Shown: positions 23,017-33,867 of the stretch, in pieces | Numbering within the stretch: position 1 is the first letter of the stretch | How the letters are laid out: each line of letters opens with the position of its first letter | Assembly: GCA_037179385.1 (NCBI GenBank) | Contig: CM074179.1 | Coordinates: 8,618,001-8,682,000 of the forward strand | Reading direction: 5' to 3' | Origin: Holothuria scabra | Taxonomy: Eukaryota; Echinodermata; Holothuroidea; Aspidochirotida; Holothuriidae | Length of the DNA: 64,000 nucleotides | Notes under the pieces: model-generated | The model's input: the letters and a program-made list of their open reading frames with translations, nothing else | Told to the model about the DNA's origin: nothing | Database searches by the model: none | Position numbers and translations under genes: made by a program

Positions 23017-23745
23017 CTTTTGCCTATTTTGTCCGTTATGGGGGGGGGGGGATTATCATTCCGTCGGTTCTTTCCCTCTCTGTTTAGTAACAGTGAACCC
23101 CACAGCCGGAGGCCCTCGGAAGCATATAGTCAAATGAGAGAAACGCTCCTAATTATATCTAGAGTTGGGGAAGTGCAAGAGACCTATACCAGGCTGTTTT
23201 TGAAGAATTGGACTATGCTTCAGGGTCGGAAGTGTGGCGTGTGGTCCACAGCAGATCATTAGATTACCGCAGGCGAGACCTGTTGTGGCGAATCGCACAT
23301 GATGCGATTGTTACTAATCTCAAGCGTCTTCGGTGGCGTCTTGGAGATGGAATTTGCCCACGCACTGGATGCACAAAGTGGGAGAGTGTGTCACATGTGT
23401 TTTGGCAGTGTGAATTTGTGGCCCTCCTCTGGGAATGGTTCCAAGTCCTGACTGATCGCTTGACGATGGGCAACACGTGGGCGGTCGGCCGGGACTATGC
23501 TTTGTATGGTCTTTCATCCCCGCCATGCAATACAAGTATTCAGGGCATAAGCTGGCCTTATGGAGAGACCGATGTAACGTTGTTTTCGGGGGGATGGAGA
23601 AGCCTGCGGACGTCGTCCTGGCGTCGGTGAGGCTGAGGGTTGAGTCCGACTTCGTTTGTTTGCCAAGGTCGGCGTTCGGTAGGCGATGGGGTCCACTCGT
23701 TTCGGTGAGGGGGGACCGTGTGGTGGTCAACTTGTAAGAGGGTGG
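23017..23745 (+). mobile_element. LINE ORF2 C-terminal fragment fused to next LINE 5' end
   Basis: The fragment starts at PFAYFVRY, crosses a 12-G tract (23040-23051), contains CPRTGCTKWESVSHVFWQC (the zinc motif, C-x4-C-x7-H-x4-C) and ends VVVNL-stop at 23737. Only eight bases of 3' UTR remain before the exact 5' end (GTTCAG) of the next element at 23747, in the same orientation. Confidence 0.8.
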
Positions 23746-24048
23746 AGTTCAGTTCTGGTCTTCGTCGAGAGCGGACGTGTTTTCGCGGAGCTCTCGCTGA
23801 TCGTGCTGAATTTTGGCATTGTGCTGCTTGTTATACTAACATATACTACTGTCATTTTACTGAAGTGTTGGGTATTAGGTGTAGTCTCTCGCTTGGGGAC
23901 GTGGTTTAGCCGTGCTCGTTTTAAAGCGCGCCTGGTCTATAGTGTAGTGTTGGGTTCCCTTTCTATTTTCCCCGCCTGGGTTTGATCTGCTGTGCTGAAG
24001 TTTTCTCTCTAGTTGCTGCGTGGCCTTGTGCCACAAACCTTTGCTGTT

Positions 24049-25182
24049 ATTCCCGGAGGTCGGGATAGCAGTATCGTTAAGTTGCAGTTTGAGTCGAGGG
24101 GGAATGTTACACCCCAGCATGTTTTTTCTGTGTTGAAGAACAATAAGGTAGAGGTAAAGGATATAGAGATGCTGCAGGCCCTTGCATCCCGAAATACGTA
24201 TGATTTGAAGTTCCGGACTGATGCTGCCCGATTAAAGGGGGTTTCCTCCCTTAAGGGTGTGGAGGGTCTCACTGCCACCCCATATGATCGCTCTGTGGTA
24301 GTGGCAGTGTTATACCTCAATTTTGAGGTGGATCAGGGCCTGGTGGCGAGGGTTCTAGGGCAGTACGGAACTGTCTCTGACTGGCGTTGGGTCAAGTATA
24401 ATGAAGGTGACTTGGCCGGAATTCTCAACGGAAAGAGACAGTTCCGTATGGAGCTGAAGAAAGACATTCCCTCCGTCTTCTTCATAGGGGATTCGAAGGC
24501 CCACATCAGGTATTTCGGTCAGCCCCGCACCTGTTTTCAGTGTAGAAGTCATGCCCTAACAAACGTTGTGGCAGATGCCTGCAGCTGGGGCATGAAAAGG
24601 CAACATGTCCCAATGATGTGCGGTGTAACTTGTGCGGGGAGGAGGGACATGTCTCTGGTGCCTGCCCCACATCGTACTCTGCACGTGCAAGTGCAGATGT
24701 GGAGCCGGCAAGTGAACCCTCGTCTTCAGACCCTGAACCAATAGTGGACCAGGTCCCCGACGCCTGATGACGTGGCACATCAGGTGGAACAAGAGTTCCT
24801 AGCTTCTAAGGGATGTGAGGTGGTCTGTGGGAACCCTGAGGTAGGCCCTTCCCAACCCTCCACATCAGTACCTGAGGCACAATCCGCACCAGCTCCTGGG
24901 GAGGCTGGAATACTGACAGTGGTGAATGACCTCCATCTGTCATCGGATTCGGAGTCTGACACTGCCATGTCAGATGTGGGAGGACCTGCCTCAGAGCCTC
25001 CACCAAAGGACCCACCATCTGGGGAGGGCTGGTTTGATTTGTGTGAGGCCGTTGAACTTGAGCCCAAGTTGAAAAGGTCGGCCTCAGGGGAGGTGTCCGA
25101 CCGGGGAGGGGGAGTTAGTCCTTCTGTGCCACCAGCACCAGATCCATGTAATAAAAAGGCCAGGTCAGAGACAGTTTTGTAA
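24049..25182 (+). pseudogene. LINE ORF1, start codon lost and one nonsense codon
   Basis: The frame is otherwise one of the longest ORF1 readings. The usual ATG is ATT here (24049). The RRM-like core (VVVAVLYLNFEVDQGLVARV) is intact. A deletion near 24545 disrupts the first zinc knuckle and puts the other two out of frame until the DMSLVPAPH region. TGG has become TAG at 24742. The C-terminal acidic and PPSGEGWFDLCEAVELEPKL block follows in the original frame, ending SETVL-stop at 25182. As in the reference copy, an 18-nt gap separates it from the ORF2 start position. Loss of both the start codon and the knuckles shows that this copy is dead. Confidence 0.8.
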
Positions 25183-25200
25183 TTTCACACTCCACATTTC

Positions 25201-27954
25201 ATGAATGGTCCCCTGTCCTCATGACCCTGAATGTTAACGGCATGAGGGACAGTCGGAAGCGGTCCAGAATATTCCAATTTTGTAAATCATTAGGTGTGGA
25301 CTTCGTTTTCCTCCAAGAGACTCACATTGTTAATGAGGACGATGTCTACGCCTGGTCCTACGAATGGGGTGGGGGTTTGTACGCTTCCTTTGGTTCCGCA
25401 TCTTCCTGTGGATCTGTCATTTTAGTTTCTCCAAGATGGGACTTCCCTGGTCGGAAAGGTTGATCATGATCATGAGGGCCGGTTGGTATGCAACACCATC
25501 AAACATCCTTGCGGGAACTTCTTATGTAACGTTTATGCCACTAACCAACCTACAGACAGAAGGAATTTTTTTGCTACCCTGCCATCCTTCGTTCCTGGCT
25601 GTGCCCCTTGTATCCTATCTGGCGACTTCAACTGTGTCCCTGACACACGGTTTGATCGAATGTCCACCTTCACATCTTCAAGCTGTAGTGTCGGTATGGT
25701 GGAGTTGGACATGTTCACAAAGAATCACGATATGGTTGACGTTTGGAGAGTGCAGCATACTGGCTTGTCCGTGTTCACTTGGCACCGCCCTGATGGCACG
25801 GACGCCTAAAGGTTGGACGGGTGTACGCTCCAACGGCTCTGTCACCAAGTGATTGCGAAGTTGTGGCATGTCCAATTTCGGACCATGATGTAGTTACTGT
25901 CTCATTCCAACTCCCAGAGTCAAGGCCAGGAGGGAGGGGGTTCTGGAAAATGAACACAGATATTCTAACGGAGGCTGAATATAGCAAGGATTTTAAAGCC
26001 AGGTACGAAGGATGGCGAACTTTGAGGCCGGCCTTTTCAACAGGTTTAGAGTGGTGGGATGATGTAAAGACCCGCATCAAACGTTTTACAGTGGAATACT
26101 GTGTAGCAAGAGTTCCTTTCACTTTGCTGTAGGGAGAGGAACGGGGACCCCTCCGCACTTCATCTTGATGAAAAACTACACGGGGCCCGCGTTCGTACTC
26201 GTGTGCATTGTGTGGAGGAGAAACCAACCATTTAAGTTCTACCGGGACGTCACAAAGTATGCCATCGATCGAAGTATAAAAGCTGTCCGTGACGCCCACG
26301 GTGTGGTACATAAGGACCCTCTCGACATTGTAGAAGAGTGTAGAAACTTGAATGATGAACTTGGCTCCCCTTTGACTATTGACGAGCTCTGGAAGGCAGT
26401 GGTGAAGATGAAAGGCGGAAAGGCACCTGGATCCGACGGTATTCCAGTAGAATTCTATAAACGCTTCTGGGGTACCGTAGCACATGATCTCCGTGATGTG
26501 TTCGTCTCTGCCTTCCTCGCTGGCTCATTGAGCCACTCGCAGCGCACAGGCATAATAACTTTGCTGCCTAAGTCAGGAGGTTCGAAAAACAAACGGCCAA
26601 TCACCTTGTTAAATGTAGATTACAAGATTCTGGCGAAAGCCCTTTGCAACAGGCTAGGCACAGTTATGCCAGATCTTGTAGGGTCCTTTCAGACTTGTGC
26701 GGTGCGGGGACACAGTATTCAGCAGAATCTCTGGGCGGTGCGGGACTTGCTTCAATACGTGATGGACCGTGATCTTCCAGGTGCGCTGGTCTCCCTCGAT
26801 CGGGAGGCCTTCGACATGGTTGATCATGGATTCCCCTTTAAAATTTTGAAGAAGTTTTGTTTGAATCCAGTTTTTGTTAAATGGACCTCCTCATTGTATA
26901 ACATTGTATTACTATACGTATTGTTTAGTGAATCACTAGCAAGAGCCTTTCAAGTAGAGCCTTTATTTCAACCATTTCACATTCCCGGTGCTGTTGAAGT
27001 TAAGTGCCTTCAGTATGCTGATGACGTCACATGCGTAGTCTCCGACCTAGCTTCCTTCAAGGCCCTTACTGGCACGTTTTCAAAAAGCCACAGGTGCCAG
27101 ACTGAATCCCAATAAGACCAAAGGACTTCGCCTTGGTAAATCGCGGTCAAGAAGACTGCCCTTCGCTGCATCATGGGTAGATGACGCTATAAGGATCAAC
27201 GGCATATGGTTTGGTTATGGGCCAACCGAGTTACTTACCTGGAATGAGAAAGTGGACCTGGTGGAAGCTAGGTTGAAGGACTTCGGCGAGCGCCACATTA
27301 GCCTGTTCGGAAAGGTGACAGTTATCAATCGTTTTATTTATCCCCTTTTGTGGTATCCCCAAAGTGTGTCCTGTTGCGTCTCGAGAGGGCTGTGTTTAGG
27401 TTTAGGTTTAGGTTTTTATGGTCAGGGAAGACGGAGCTCGTAAGAAGAGGGATGGTATATCAGGATGTTAGGCGTGGTGGGTTGGGCCTTGTGCATTTTC
27501 CTTCCAAACTCCGTTTTCTTCTGACCAAGTGTGTTTATAGTGCTGTAGACAGCAGAATGCCTTTTGCGTATTTTGTCCGTTATTGGGGGGGGGGGGGATT
27601 ATCATTCCGTCAGTTCTTTCCCTCCCTGTTTAGTAACAGTGAACCCCACAGCTGGAGGCCCTCGGAAGCATACAGTCAAATGAGAGAAACGCTCCTTATT
27701 ATGCCCACACTTGGAGATGTTTCACAGTTAAGTGCAAGGGATCTATACCGGGGTGTTTTTGAAGGTTTGGTTGGCCAGGTCCGATCCACCCACTATGCTT
27801 CAGGGTCGGAAGTGTGGCGTGTGGTCCACAGCAGATCATTAGATATAATGCGATTGTAACTAATCTCAAGCGCTTTCGGTGGCGTCTTGGAGGTGGCATT
27901 TGCCCACGCACTGGATGCACAAAGTGGGAGTGTGCCACATGTGTTTTAGCAGTG
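25201..27954 (+). pseudogene. LINE ORF2 (endonuclease, reverse transcriptase), broken
   Basis: Six inserted bases after the ATG bring in a TGA, so the frame restarts at 25221 (MTLNVNGMRDSRKR). Endonuclease motifs FLQETH, SGDFNCVPD, VFTWHRPDGT and CPISDHDVV are visible over several frames. The reverse transcriptase is open from 26165 to 27115. It contains GGKAPGSDGIPVEFYKRFWG, a shortened LLPKSGG (GD lost), KRPITLLNVDYKILAKALCN, VSLDREAFDMVDH (QEK shortened) and YADDVTCVV. The region between KWTSSLYN and LLYVLF is deleted, removing RQGCPLSP. A 13-G tract lies at 27585-27597. The final frame breaks off at the zinc motif. Confidence 0.8.
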
Positions 27955-28194
27955 CTTTTTACGTACGTAGAAACGGGCACGGAGAACCAATAAGAAACTT
28001 AGACCAGACGGGACAAAACATAACGTGAACTATGTACAGAAGTCATACCATTATGGACGCAAACCAAGATTTGTGACAATAATTTACAAAACCCCAACCC
28101 ACGGCTGTTTACAAACTCACCTATTTACACAAATGAAACAGAAAAAATGTACATAGAAACGGCCACAGAGAAGTAGGACTATTTACAAATTGAC

Positions 28195-31100
28195 TATCAC
28201 CCGCCCCTCCCGCACCGAAACAATTGGCCCCAACGTCTGCCGAACGTGGACCTCGGCAAACGAACAAAGTCGGCCTCGACCCTCAGTTTATATTCCGTCT
28301 TTACTGACGCCAACACGACGTCGGCAGGCCTCCATTCACCCCTAAAAACAATATTACATCGGTCTCTCCAAACTGCCAGCTTAATGGAGGCCGAAACAAA
28401 GGTGAGTATGCCACGAACACTTGTATTGCATAGTGGGGACGATAGACCATACAATGCATAGTCCTGGCTGACCGCTCAAGTGCTGCAAAACGTTAGCCGG
28501 TCCGCCAGGACTTGAAACCACTCCCAGAGGAGGACCACAAAACCACAATGCCAGAACACATGGGGCACACTCTCCCACTTTGTACATCCAGCGCGTGGGC
28601 ATATGCCATCTCCAAGACGCCACCGAAGGCGCTTGAGATTTGTTACAATGGCATCATGTGCAATTCGCCACAGCAGGTCTCTCCGCCGGTAGTCTAGTGA
28701 CTTGCTGTGCACTACAGTCCACACTTCTGGCTGTAAGGCATAGTCGCTTGGATGGACCCGGCCAGCCAAGTCATCGAAAATGGCCCGGTAGAGGTCTCCC
28801 GCACTGGACTGCGAAACCTCCCCTACAGTTGACATCATACGGAGAGTATCCCTCAGGTGACAATATGTTTTCGAGGGTCTCCCGCTGTGGGGCATACTAT
28901 TACTAAACAGGGACGGAAAGAACCCACGGAATGACAATCCTCCCCCCCCCCCCAATAACGGACAAAGTACGCAAAGGGCATCTCACTGTCAACAGCACTA
29001 AACACACATACCTTGCCAGGAGAAAACGGAGCTTTGGGGGAAAATGCACAAGGCCCAGGCCCCCATGTGAAAGTTCCTGGTACACAACTTTCTTTTGACC
29101 AGCTCTGTTTTCCCTGACCATAGGAACTTAAATACGGCCCTCTCAAGTCGCACAAGGGCACCCTCTGGAGCAGCCAGAACAGTGCCCGGGTACCACAAGA
29201 GAGGGTAAACGTTTCGTTTACCCTAACTGTTACTTTCCCCATTAGACTAATGTAGCGCTCCCCATAGTCTGTCATCCTAGCTTCCGCCAGGCCCACCTTC
29301 TCGTTCCAGGTAAGTGACTCAGGCGAGCCGTAACCAAGCCATATACCATTGATTTTCACGAAGGGCAGATGTTTCCACCGCCACTTACCCAGACGGAGTC
29401 CTTTTGTCTTTTCGGGGTTCAGTCTGGCACCAGTCGCTCTTTGAAAGGTAGACAGGGTGTCAGACAGGGCCCTGAAGGAAGCTAGGTCAGAGACTACACA
29501 CGTAACAGCATCAGCATACTGGAGGCACTTGACTGTGGCTCCACCAGGAATAGGAAAAGGTCGGACCAAAGGCTCTTCATGGAGGGCTCTCGCAAGGGAT
29601 TCACTAAATAATACATAGAGTAAAGGTGACAGGGGGCATCCCTGCCGTACCCCACGTCGGACTCTGAAGGGGTCCGAAGGTATGCCATTAACAATAACAC
29701 GACTATATACATTACTGTACAATAAGGCAATCCATTTAACAAAGAAAAAGTTTTGTCTGAACTCTAGACTTTAAAAAGGAATCCGTGATCAACCATGTCA
29801 AAGGCCTTCTCCTGATCCAAGGAGACGAGGGCACATGGAAGATCACGGTCCATTACATACTCTACTAAGTCCCGCACCAACCAGAGGTTCTGCTGAATAC
29901 TGTGTCCCCGCACCGCACACGTCTGAAAAGGCCCAACAAGATCAGGCATGACAGTACCCAGCCTGTTGCAAAGGGCTTTCGCCAGGATCTTGTAGTCCAC
30001 ATTTAACAGCGTTATTGGTCGCTTGTTTTTCGGTTCAAGTAACAAAGTTGGGTAACAAAGTTATGACACCTGTGCGCTGCGAGGGGCTCAACGAACCAGG
30101 AAGGAAGGCGGGGGTAAATACATCCCGGAGATCGTGTCCAACGGTACCCCAAAAGCGTTTGTAGAATTCTACCGGGATACCGTCCGACCCAGGCGACTTT
30201 CCTCCCTTCATTTTCGACAGTCAAGGGGGAAACAAGTTGATCGTTATGCTCTGTAGAGGGGAACTTATTAATATTATCTAAAAGGAAGGACCTCATCGAC
30301 ATCTGCCTGGGTGTAAAGCTGCCCATAGAAGTTCTGATATACTTCGACAATGTTGAGGGGGTCCTTCTGTACAGTACCGTGGATGTCGCGGACTGCTCTT
30401 ATGCGGCGATCAATCGCATACTTTGTGACGTCCTGGTAAAATTTAATGGTTGGTTTTTCCTCCGCCTCCGCACATTGCACGCGAGCACGAACACGGGCCC
30501 CCGTGCAATTTCTGATCAAGGTGCTGCTGAATGGCATGGAGCGCGGAGGAGTCCCCGTTCCTATCTCTAGAGCAGAGCAAGAGGAACTCTTCCCTTCTTC
30601 GACGAGCTCTTGCTACACAATACTCAACTGTAAACTGCTTGATGCGAGACTTTACATCATCCCAACACTTTAAACCCGTTAGGAAAGCCGGCCTCAAAGT
30701 TCGCCACCCTTCGTACCTGACTTTCAATTGTTCATTATAGTCAGCCTCCGTTAGAATATCTGTATTCATTTTCCAGAACCCCCTCCCTGAAGGCCATGAC
30801 TCAGGGGGTTGGAAGGAGACAGTAACTGCATCATGATCGGAAATTGGACATGCCACAACTTCACAATCACTCGGAGACAAAGTCAGGGGAGAGTACACCC
30901 GGTCCAGCCTCGAGGCGTCCGTGCCATCAGGGCGATGCCAAGTGAACACGGACAAACCGGGATGTTGCACTCTCCAAACGTCAACCATGTCGTGATTCCT
31001 TGTAAACATGTCCAATTCCGCCATACCGACGCCACAGCTCGGAGAGGTACAAGAGGACATTCGGTCAAGCTGTACGTCGGGGACACAGTTAAAATCTCCA

Positions 31101-31488
31101 GCCAGGATACAAGGGGCACTGCCAGGAACGAAGGATGGCAGGGTCATGAAGAAGTTTCTTCTGTCTGAAGACCGATTGGGTGCGTAAACGTTACACAGGA
31201 AGAATTTCCCAGATGGGTGCTTTATTGTTACGCACACCAACCGACCCTCGTGATCAGAATCAACCTTACCGACCAGGGGAGCCCATCTTGGCGAAATTGA
31301 TATAACTGAACCACAAGATGATGTTGACCCGAAAGAAGCATAGAAACCCCCACCCCACTGAAAGGACCAAGTGTGGACTCCCAGAAGTCCACACCCAGTG
31401 ACTTGCAAAATTGGAAAATTCTGTTTCGCTTCTGGCTGTCCCTCATGCCATTCACGTTCAGAGTCGGCAGGAACAGGGGATCAGCCAT
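28195..31488 (-). pseudogene. LINE ORF2 (full domain set, frameshifted)
   Basis: It starts with ATG at 31488 (MADPLFLPTLNVNGMRDSQK). The second catalytic block (FLQETH) is deleted near 31378, joining GVDFWES to the later HTWSFQWGGG. Further endonuclease motifs LAGDFNCVPD, VFTWHRPDGT and CPISDHDAV are intact in a 321-codon frame (31408-30443). The reverse transcriptase continues in shifting frames with KNKRPITLLNVDYKILAKAL (30030), LVSLDQEKAFDMVDH, RQGCPLSPLLYVLFSESLA (29640) and YADAVTCVV (29510). The second catalytic Asp has become Ala, which would itself be inactivating. A 12-C tract lies at 28942-28953. The zinc motif CPRAGCTKWESVPHVFWHC and the end of ORF2 follow. Confidence 0.85.
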
Positions 31489-31502
31489 AGTGAAATGAGT
31501 GG

Positions 31503-32412
31503 CTACGTGTCCAACTGAGACTTGGCCTTTTTAACCTGTGGGCTCGGTAAAGGTACCCCAGAATAATGGACCCCCGGGTCTAACACCTCGCCTGAGGCTG
31601 ACCTCTTTAAGGAAGTCTCCTCCCCCTGGCATAAATCAAACCAGCCCTCCCCAGAAGGTGGATCTTTCGGAGGAGGCTCCGAGGCAGACTCCCCATCATG
31701 TGACATAGAGGCGGACTCGGAGTCAGACGAAAGCTGCAAGTCCTCCTCCACTGCCATGACATCAGCCTCCACGGGAGCCAGTGGGGGGGATGGTAAGGAG
31801 TCTGCCTCCTGAATTTGTTTCGAGGCAAGAAAATCGTGTTCCACTTCGTGAGCTGCCTCCTCCAATTCCTGAGTGGAATATTCTTGGGACACAATCTGGC
31901 TTCATGTCCCTCTTCACCACACTTAAAGCAGGTGCGTGGCTGCCCGAAGTACCTTATGTGGGCCTTCGAACCCCCTATGAACAGGAAGGACGGAATGTCC
32001 CTGTTCAGTTCCATACGGAACTGTCTCTTCCCATTAAGAATGCCCTTCATCTCACCCTCACCGTACTTGCACCACCGCATGTCAGAGACAGTTCCGTATT
32101 GGCTCAGAACCCTCGCAACCAAGCGCTGATCGACCTCGCAGTTCAGGTAAAGCACCGTCACAGCCACAGAGCGATTGTATGGTGTGACAGTGAGCCCCTC
32201 CACCCCCTTCAGGCATGACACACCTTTTACTCGGGCAGCATCAGACCTGAACTTTAGGTCATACGTGTTGCGGGCTGCAAGCGCCTGCAACATCTCTATA
32301 TTTTAACACCGACCCCATTTTTCTTTAACACAGTAAACGCCTGTGGGGGAGGTACGCTCACCCCCGACGAAAACTCCAACTTAACAGTTGTGCTATCCCG
32401 ACCTCCGGGCAT
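31503..32412 (-). pseudogene. LINE ORF1, shortened: one zinc knuckle left
   Basis: ATG at 32412-32410 is followed by the MPGGRDS start. An indel near 32300 shifts frame before MLQALAARNTYDLKF. The RRM-like core is open from 32293 (TVTPYNRSVAVTVLYLNC through GGSKAHIRYFGQPRTC). The first knuckle CFKCGEEGHEARLC is present, but the second and third are deleted. A CSQEYSTQELEEA segment and the acidic region follow, then PPSGEGWFDLCQGEE and KKAKSQLDT-stop at 31503. The divergence from the copies at 10959 and 24049 shows a separate ORF1 lineage paired with the A-type 3' UTR. Confidence 0.8.
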
Positions 32413-32703
32413 AGCAGCAAAGGGTTTGTGGCACAAGGCCACGAAGCAACAACAGAGAAAACTTCAGCACCGTAGGCCAAACCAAAAGCAAGGTAAATAA
32501 AGGAGAACCCAACACAGAACAACAATACAACAGACGACCAAACCACGTCCCCAAGAGAAAGGCTGCACCCAACACTCTTACAATATGGCAGTAGTACAGT
32601 TTAGTATAACAATCAAGCCAGCAGCAGTACAATGTAAAAATTCAGCACGATCAGCGAGAGCTCCGTGAAAACACGTCCGCTCTCGACGATGACCAGAACT
32701 GAA

Positions 32704-33489
32704 CTTCATAGAGTCGTGGGGACTTTTAGAAAAAAACGTAAAAATGTAAGTGGTTGAAACAGGTTTCATGCTGTGGTTTTATTTTAGCCGGGCCGGTTTC
32801 GGTTCTTGTTTTGTTTCTCCGTGCCCGTTTCTGTGTACGTAATAAGAAAAGTTAACGTATATATATTTTTTTTTTTTAAGCACATGGAAACGAATGAATA
32901 GTTCCGTGTTTCATGTCTCGTTGGTTATAGTTGTCTGCCTGTAGCGGCTTTCAAACAAATGGACGTTGTTTTCGTTTGCATGTGCCGTTTCAAGGAACTG
33001 AAAAGAACACATTGTTCATAGGCCTAGTTCTAGTTTACTAGTAATTGGTCTTTGTGTTTTTGTCCGGTCTGGTTCGAGTTCCTCTCCCCTTGTTTCTCAG
33101 TGCCCGTTTTGATGTACTTAAAGCAACTGTAATTGGGTTCGTGATTGGTTTTGTTCTGTGTTGGTCTTGTGTCGGGTGGTGAGTTTGGGTGTTGGGGTGG
33201 GGTTTTGGGGCGTCTTCCCAAGTTCATGACGTTCCGTGTTCCGTCCTGGGCATGACGTTAAACTGCATCCATGTTGTGGCTTCTGTTCTGTTCTGTTCAG
33301 CCAGTCTAGTGCAGGACCACACAGTGTTTGCCCTTTGGAGGGCGTACTTGTCCATTTGGGACGTTGGGCTCCTTACTCCGAGAGTAAGCCAGAGAGTCGT
33401 GGGGACTTTTAGAAAAAAGCGTTTTCGTTCCGTGTTCCTGTGTGGATGGTCATAGTGTTTTGGTCCGGCCAATTTGGGTTGTCGTTTCA
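32704..33489 (+). repeat. Cluster of LINE 3'-tail and D-type 3' UTR fragments
   Basis: Several 3' ends follow each other: an A-like tail (GTGCCCGTTTCTGTGTACGTAA, near 32845), a minus-strand tail-like piece (32870-32890), a D-type block with GCGGCTTTCAAACAAATGG (32942-32960), a B-like tail (GTGCCGTTTCAAGGAACTGA, near 32995) and a C-type tail ending GATGTACTTAAAG (33110). Then comes a D-type block (CTGTAATTGGGTTCGTGATTG and onward). No ORF is present. 33300-33420 carries the uncharacterised repeat also seen at 36171. Confidence 0.6.
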
Positions 33490-33535
33490 AGTGCCTGCAA
33501 CATCTCTATTCCTTCCACCTTAACACCATTTTGTG

Positions 33536-33824
33536 CTTTTTAAGTGCATTGAAACGGCACATGCAAAACAAAAACTGAAACCGGATCGGGCAGAAACATA
33601 AACGCAAACTATTTACAGATTGCTTAATCAAACAGAAAACAGTACTAAGCTATATGTACAAATATTTACAAAACTATGTACAGAAAATTATGTTCATTAC
33701 AGTAATAAAGCTATACATACAGATATTTACAACTATTTACAAGCACCTTACAGACCCACCCTATTACAAGTTGACCACCACACGGTCCACCCTCACCGAA
33801 ACGAGTGGACCCCATCGCCTACCG
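33536..33824 (-). mobile_element. 289-bp LINE insertion (B-type 3' UTR) with target duplication
   Basis: This is a minus-strand copy reduced to the last codons of ORF2 (near 33824) and a B-type 3' UTR that ends CACTTAAAAAG at 33536, next to C. It is flanked by AACACCATTTT at 33522-33532 and 33825-33835. Its target was the old ORF1 described above. Confidence 0.85.
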
Positions 33825-33867
33825 AACACCATTTTTCTTCAACAAACAGAACACTTGCGGAGGTGTG

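Larger units (their letters stand above)
23747..27954 (+). mobile_element. LINE copy, 5'-complete, 3' end lost at a minus-strand LINE
   Basis: 5' UTR (23747-24048), ORF1 (24049-25182) and ORF2 (25201-27954) are present. It stops inside the ORF2 zinc motif where the minus-strand copy at 27955 begins. The expected continuation (GAATTTGTGGCCCTC) does not appear on the far side of that copy near 32.7 kb, so the 3' end was lost rather than just split. Confidence 0.8.
27955..32703 (-). mobile_element. Near-full-length LINE copy (A-type 3' UTR)
   Basis: On the minus strand this 4.75-kb copy has a 5' end GTTCAGTTCTGGTC at about 32703, 5' UTR to 32413, ORF1 (32412-31503), ORF2 (31488-28195) and an A-type 3' UTR ending GTACGTAAAAAG at 27955, next to C. 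The ORF1 to ORF2 gap is 14 nt. No target duplication could be matched between the two ends. Confidence 0.85.

Noticed and set aside
27395..27418. TTTAGG repeat resembling an arthropod telomere motif
   Set aside because: Only about three units in the middle of ORF2, absent from sister copies; local slippage is enough.
27400..27600. LGLGLG and FRFRFR-like peptide repeats near 27390-27415
   Set aside because: They come from a tandem TTTAGG triplication in LINE ORF2 (GGTTTAGGTTTAGGTTT), not from a telomere or a functional repeat protein.
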